Assembly: GCA_029935135.1 (NCBI GenBank) | Contig: JAOZKX010000092.1 | Location: 1-7,409 of the forward strand | DNA from: Desulfocapsa sp. | GTDB lineage: Bacteria > Desulfobacterota > Desulfobulbia > Desulfobulbales > Desulfocapsaceae | Reading direction: 5' to 3' | Length of the DNA: 7,409 nt | Shown here: positions 4,844 through 7,409 of the stretch, in pieces | Position numbering within the stretch: the first letter of the stretch is position 1 | Layout of the letters: every line of letters begins with the position of its first letter | Translations under genes and position numbers: made by a program | The notes under the pieces: generated by a model | The model's database searches: none | What the model was told of the DNA's origin: nothing | Seen by the model: the letters and a program-made list of their open reading frames with translations, nothing else

Positions 4844-5785
4844 ATGGCCAGACGAACTCTCTTTGTCATCATCACTCTGCTGACTCTTTTCTTTCTTCAA
4901 TCAGTCCAGGCGCGACCTGTGCGGATTATCATGCTCGACTTTGCAGACGAAACAGGGGGTAGTGCCGATAAAGCACTTATCGGAGACTTGAATTCGAAGC
5001 AATTCACAGAAAAAGGTGTCTATTTTCTGCAGAAATCTCTCCTTGGTTCCCCGGGTTTTACCCTTATTGATAGAAGGGATTTTGTTCGTCAGATTGAGAA
5101 GCTGCAGCCACGAGATGGTTCTGATCCGGTAGCGGGCAGTTTTTTTGCGACCCAGGAACGACGCACACCCCTGAGCCCTACTTTTTTCAATGCGGCACGG
5201 TCACTCAATGGCGATGCTCTGATACGCGGCAGTCTGCTTGCACTGTCAACCAGTAGTCAGAAGATTAATCAAGGGGGGTACCAGACTGAATTTACAAATA
5301 TTAACCTTCGGGTGGTCCTCCAGGCGCTGGATACCACAGGTGGCAGTGTCATTGCGGTGGAAGAGGGGAAGGCGTCCCGTAAATTCAGACAGACTTCAAG
5401 CGTACAGACAGAAATCGGAGAAGATGCCCTTCTGGATCTGTATCAGCAGGCCATTACTGCAGCCATACCCGGGATCCAGTCACAGCTGAAAGGGCGTGTG
5501 AATAAAAATGAAAAGGTGAAGGTCTGGATAGCAACAAGTGCTGATCCTGCACTGATAGAGCTGGATGGAATTCTTTTGGGATCCAGTCCTGTGGAAGGTG
5601 CGGGCGTTCTGTGGGGAGATCATACCCTGACCGTCACTCGACCCGGGTATGAAACCATCACCAAGAAGATCATACTGGAACATGATATGAAAATTACGGT
5701 TCCTATGATCTCCAATCAGCTCAATGCCCAGGAACGAAAAGAAGCACTTTCCAATATGAATCTGCGTATGCTGAAGATACAATAG
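4844..5785 (+). CDS. Secreted CsgG-fold protein with C-terminal PEGA domain, 313 aa
   Basis: The product starts with a Sec signal peptide (ARR, then a hydrophobic core, cleavage likely after QSVQA at residue 23); there is no lipobox Cys. Residues 26-213 read like the CsgG/TolB-N/LpoB alpha-beta fold: PVRIIMLDFADETGG (25-39), FTEKGVYFLQKSLLGSPGFTLIDRRDF (54-80), ALIRGSLLALS (125-135), INLRVVLQALDTTGGSVIAVEEGKASRKF (153-181) and a helix LLDLYQQAITAAIPGIQSQL (196-215). Residues about 227-288 form a PEGA-type beta sandwich: ALIELDGILLGSSPVEGAGVLWGDHTLTVTRPGYET, then a KITV strand. PEGA domains are extracytoplasmic and often bind or organise envelope components. ATG 4844 is backed by AAGAGG at 4832-4837. 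It is divergent from the LpoB-family operon, suggesting a shared function in the periplasm, and convergent with the beta-helix gene. The exact role is unknown. Confidence 0.85.
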   Translation: MARRTLFVIITLLTLFFLQSVQARPVRIIMLDFADETGGSADKALIGDLNSKQFTEKGVYFLQKSLLGSPGFTLIDRRDFVRQIEKLQPRDGSDPVAGSFFATQERRTPLSPTFFNAARSLNGDALIRGSLLALSTSSQKINQGGYQTEFTNINLRVVLQALDTTGGSVIAVEEGKASRKFRQTSSVQTEIGEDALLDLYQQAITAAIPGIQSQLKGRVNKNEKVKVWIATSADPALIELDGILLGSSPVEGAGVLWGDHTLTVTRPGYETITKKIILEHDMKITVPMISNQLNAQERKEALSNMNLRMLKIQ

Positions 5786-5798
5786 GGTGCATGAGTCA

Positions 5799-5813
5799 GC
5801 CTAATCATTAGGC
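5799..5813. terminator. Perfect palindrome between convergent genes
   Basis: GCCTAAT-C-ATTAGGC is a perfect inverted repeat with a single central base. It lies between the PEGA-gene stop (5785) and the beta-helix gene, covering the latter's TAG (5803-5801). As RNA it would fold as a five-pair stem with a five-base loop on either strand. There is no T-tract on either side, so it is a weak bidirectional terminator at best; a protein-binding palindrome is the alternative. Confidence 0.35.
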
Positions 5814-7309
5814 AGGAGAAGGAAAATTGGGGAAATGCTGACAGGTTGTACTTCCGGGGGAAGAGCCTCAAGTTCATAAGCACCTAAGGATGTTGGTGAC
5901 AAACGAACTGCACCCAAAATGTCGTCGGCAGCTGCAAAAGAATCATTGGCCGCATCAATCAAGGCACTGTCGGCAGTCGGCAGGGCAAATCGGGTAAGGT
6001 TCAAAAATGCTGCCCGTATGCTGCTTGATCCATCGGCAAAGACTCCCTGTACCTCCTGCCACCTTGGAAGAGTAATGGACAGGGGCGGGGGAAGTTGAGG
6101 GTCAACGACTAGACGGGCGGGGTCGTTTGTGTAGTTTACAAGGTCTCTTATATCTTCGGGAATAGCACTTCCACCATTCCAGTACAGATTGTTTGTGAGA
6201 GAAAAAAAGTTTGTCTCTCCAATGGGTGTATCTGAAAAATCATTGCTGCTCTGTGCATTTTCTGCACCCATGGTCCCTGTCTCGTCTGTCCAGACATTGT
6301 TATAGAAACGAATGTTCATATTGGGCAGGTTTATGCCTTCACGATTCAGGCGCATGGCATAGGCGTGGGATGGCAGGTTTCCGGAAATGGTATTGTTGCG
6401 AAATGTTATGTCTCGGCATCCCTTGACTCCGAAGGCAGAACGCATAACATTACTGGAATTGCCAAGCATAAGGTTGTTTTCCACCAGCACATCGTAGGCC
6501 TCATAAAATCCCTGTCCGTCTTCACCGATGAGAAGGAAATTGTTTCCGTCTGAACCCTGCCAGTTGAGGAAGATATTGCGGCGTACGATTATATCACGAC
6601 TGCCCATAAACAGATCTTCCATGCCGTTACTGTCTTTGATAACGATGAAGCTGGAAGTGTTATTTTCGTTGACTCTACCGCTTCCTTCGAAGTCATTAAA
6701 AAAGATATTGTCCTCAACAGTGACATTTGAGACACTGTTGAGATCAATATGTTCATCTGATCCGGTCTGGTTGTAGAACATGTTGCCGCTTACCACGATA
6801 TTTGTACACCCATTGTTGATTTTGAGGATATCGTTGTTGTAACTGTCATGGAGGATATTGTTTTTCAGGGTGATATTGTTGACACTGTTGTTGCCGTTAC
6901 CATCAATATGGACCACAAGGGCTCCTGCTCCCACGCCCTCGTGGGCGATATCAAATCCTTCCAGGGTAATGCCGCTGGTGAGTATAGTAGACCCGCCATA
7001 GGCAGTGATAACTGTTTCGGTGTGGCGCAGTTTGGCGGCGTACGGGGTTTGTGAACGGACTGTGACACCATGGGTAAAGTAGCCCCTGATTCGTATGCGG
7101 CCGTTATAGGTTCCGGGGTGGACTTCAATAACAGAGCCGTTATTTGGTGTGTTGTCCAGGGCATGGGTAATGCTTGCCCATGGGAAGAATTCACTACCAA
7201 AACCTGTGGAGTCACTACCATTCACTGATACATGATAGGTTCCGGCAGAGGCAATGGGAGTGAAAAGTAAAAAAGAAAGAAAAAGAAAAACGCTATTCTG
7301 TTTGATCAT
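5801..7309 (-). CDS. Secreted right-handed parallel beta-helix protein, 502 aa
   Basis: The product has a Sec signal peptide (MIKQNSVFLFLSFLLF, cleavage likely after ASA at residue 22). The mature N-terminus GTYHVSVNGSDSTGFGSEFFPWASITHAL (23-51) is the usual cap of pectate-lyase-like proteins (YxVsxxGsDs...sPf.si..Al). It is followed by PGTYNGRIRI (65-74). PbH1-type coils with Asn-rich turns recur: NNITLKNNILHDS (144-156), NIVVSGNMFYN (170-180), NVTVEDNIFFND (195-206), DIIVRRNIFLN (239-249), DVLVENNLMLGN (273-284), DITFRNNTISGN (300-311) and NIRFYNNVW (332-340). DILGAVRLSPTSLGAYELE (463-481) is the typical terminal strand. Such proteins often cleave or bind polysaccharide, but no catalytic set could be assigned. 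The tail after PPEVQP is short and hydrophobic (ISPIFLLLPND). ATG 7309 is supported by AAGAGG at 7322-7317. Convergent with the PEGA gene; preceded by a short leader ORF. Confidence 0.9.
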   Translation of the reverse strand: MIKQNSVFLFLSFLLFTPIASAGTYHVSVNGSDSTGFGSEFFPWASITHALDNTPNNGSVIEVHPGTYNGRIRIRGYFTHGVTVRSQTPYAAKLRHTETVITAYGGSTILTSGITLEGFDIAHEGVGAGALVVHIDGNGNNSVNNITLKNNILHDSYNNDILKINNGCTNIVVSGNMFYNQTGSDEHIDLNSVSNVTVEDNIFFNDFEGSGRVNENNTSSFIVIKDSNGMEDLFMGSRDIIVRRNIFLNWQGSDGNNFLLIGEDGQGFYEAYDVLVENNLMLGNSSNVMRSAFGVKGCRDITFRNNTISGNLPSHAYAMRLNREGINLPNMNIRFYNNVWTDETGTMGAENAQSSNDFSDTPIGETNFFSLTNNLYWNGGSAIPEDIRDLVNYTNDPARLVVDPQLPPPLSITLPRWQEVQGVFADGSSSIRAAFLNLTRFALPTADSALIDAANDSFAAADDILGAVRLSPTSLGAYELEALPPEVQPVSISPIFLLLPND

Positions 7310-7311
7310 AG

Positions 7312-7368
7312 TCAGGCCTCTTTTATAAGAGAGTTTGGCAGTAAGATGCTAAGTAATTTTCTTTTCAT
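7312..7368 (-). CDS. Possible 18-codon leader ORF upstream of the beta-helix gene
   Basis: On the minus strand ATG at 7368-7366 follows GAAGGT (7380-7375) by six bases, a good ribosome site. It opens an 18-codon frame, MKRKLLSILLPNSLIKEA, closed by TGA at 7314-7312. The next ATG (7309, the beta-helix gene) begins two bases later. The short spacing and the Shine-Dalgarno of the beta-helix gene lying inside the leader suggest translational coupling. The basic and hydrophobic start resembles a signal-peptide beginning, so a remnant of an older start of the same gene is another reading. It is too short for coding statistics, hence moderate confidence. Confidence 0.4.
   Translation of the reverse strand: MKRKLLSILLPNSLIKEA
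7318..7331 (-). promoter_or_regulatory. Small hairpin covering the beta-helix gene's Shine-Dalgarno
   Basis: CTCTT at 7331-7327 (minus strand) pairs with AAGAG at 7322-7318 around a four-base loop. The 3' arm is the Shine-Dalgarno of the beta-helix gene. Folding would hide the ribosome site, and a ribosome translating the leader ORF would open it. The stem has only five pairs, so any effect would be modest. Confidence 0.3.
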
Positions 7369-7409
7369 GAGTATACCTTCAGCAAATACGATAGTCCAGC
7401 AGGAAAAGG

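Noticed and set aside
6865..7221. 118-codon minus-strand ORF within the beta-helix gene
   Set aside because: It is a +1 shadow of the beta-helix frame, with low-complexity composition and no motif.
7262..7290. Purine-only A/G tract suggesting a structural or slippage element
   Set aside because: It is explained as the antisense of the Phe/Leu-rich signal peptide core of the beta-helix protein.
495..7320. The 11-mer GAGGCCTGACT near 495-505 (plus) and 7320-7310 (minus), next to two gene starts
   Set aside because: A window of this length is expected to contain several chance 11-base matches, and the two copies have different orientation relative to their genes.

Overview
The window looks like chromosomal DNA of a Gram-negative bacterium. 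Two genes encode lipoproteins with clear signal-peptidase II lipoboxes, a CsgG-fold/PEGA periplasmic protein sits beside them, and a secreted beta-helix protein closes the window. Composition is moderate and unbiased by eye. The gene mix would suit a Desulfobulbales-type Desulfobacterota, but that placement is an impression from family resemblance, not a measured result. I see no rRNA, tRNA, insertion sequence, integrase, CRISPR array or phage gene. No stretch longer than 300 bases lacks a gene; the largest gap (about 255 b) holds a broken small CxxCH gene.

Left part (1-2604). The first 164 codons of an AMP-binding acyl-CoA/acyl-acid ligase run off the left edge on the minus strand. Next comes a 120-residue membrane protein, also minus. 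Divergent from it is a small cysteine-free carboxymuconolactone decarboxylase-family gene whose expected ATG reads AGG directly behind a good Shine-Dalgarno. A 157-base gap with two stacked hairpins leads to a 332-residue cytosolic coiled-coil protein of unknown function.

Middle part (2604-5785). A 52-codon minus-strand ORF carries a DCSWCH motif and has a one-base frame break at its start. It lies downstream of a two-gene minus-strand operon: an LpoB-family outer-membrane lipoprotein (TTG start) followed, after 7 bases, by a TPR-containing lipoprotein (GTG or TTG start). Divergently transcribed from a 188-base control region is a secreted CsgG-fold protein with a C-terminal PEGA domain. LpoB and CsgG share an alpha/beta fold and all three products are predicted to be exported, so this looks like one envelope module whose cargo or partner (penicillin-binding protein, pilus or polysaccharide machinery) cannot be read from the window.

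Right part (5799-7409). Convergent with the PEGA gene and only 15 bases away is a 502-residue secreted right-handed beta-helix protein with a hydrophobic tail. Its start is preceded by an 18-codon leader ORF that ends 2 bases before the ATG, and by a small hairpin that covers its Shine-Dalgarno.

The most noteworthy points are the two apparently damaged or non-canonical gene starts (AGG at 1114, the A-run frame break at 2781-2784), the run of non-ATG starts in the lipoprotein operon, the leader ORF and the uncharacterised LpoB/TPR/CsgG-PEGA module. I found no clear evidence of a wholly new defence or mobile system.
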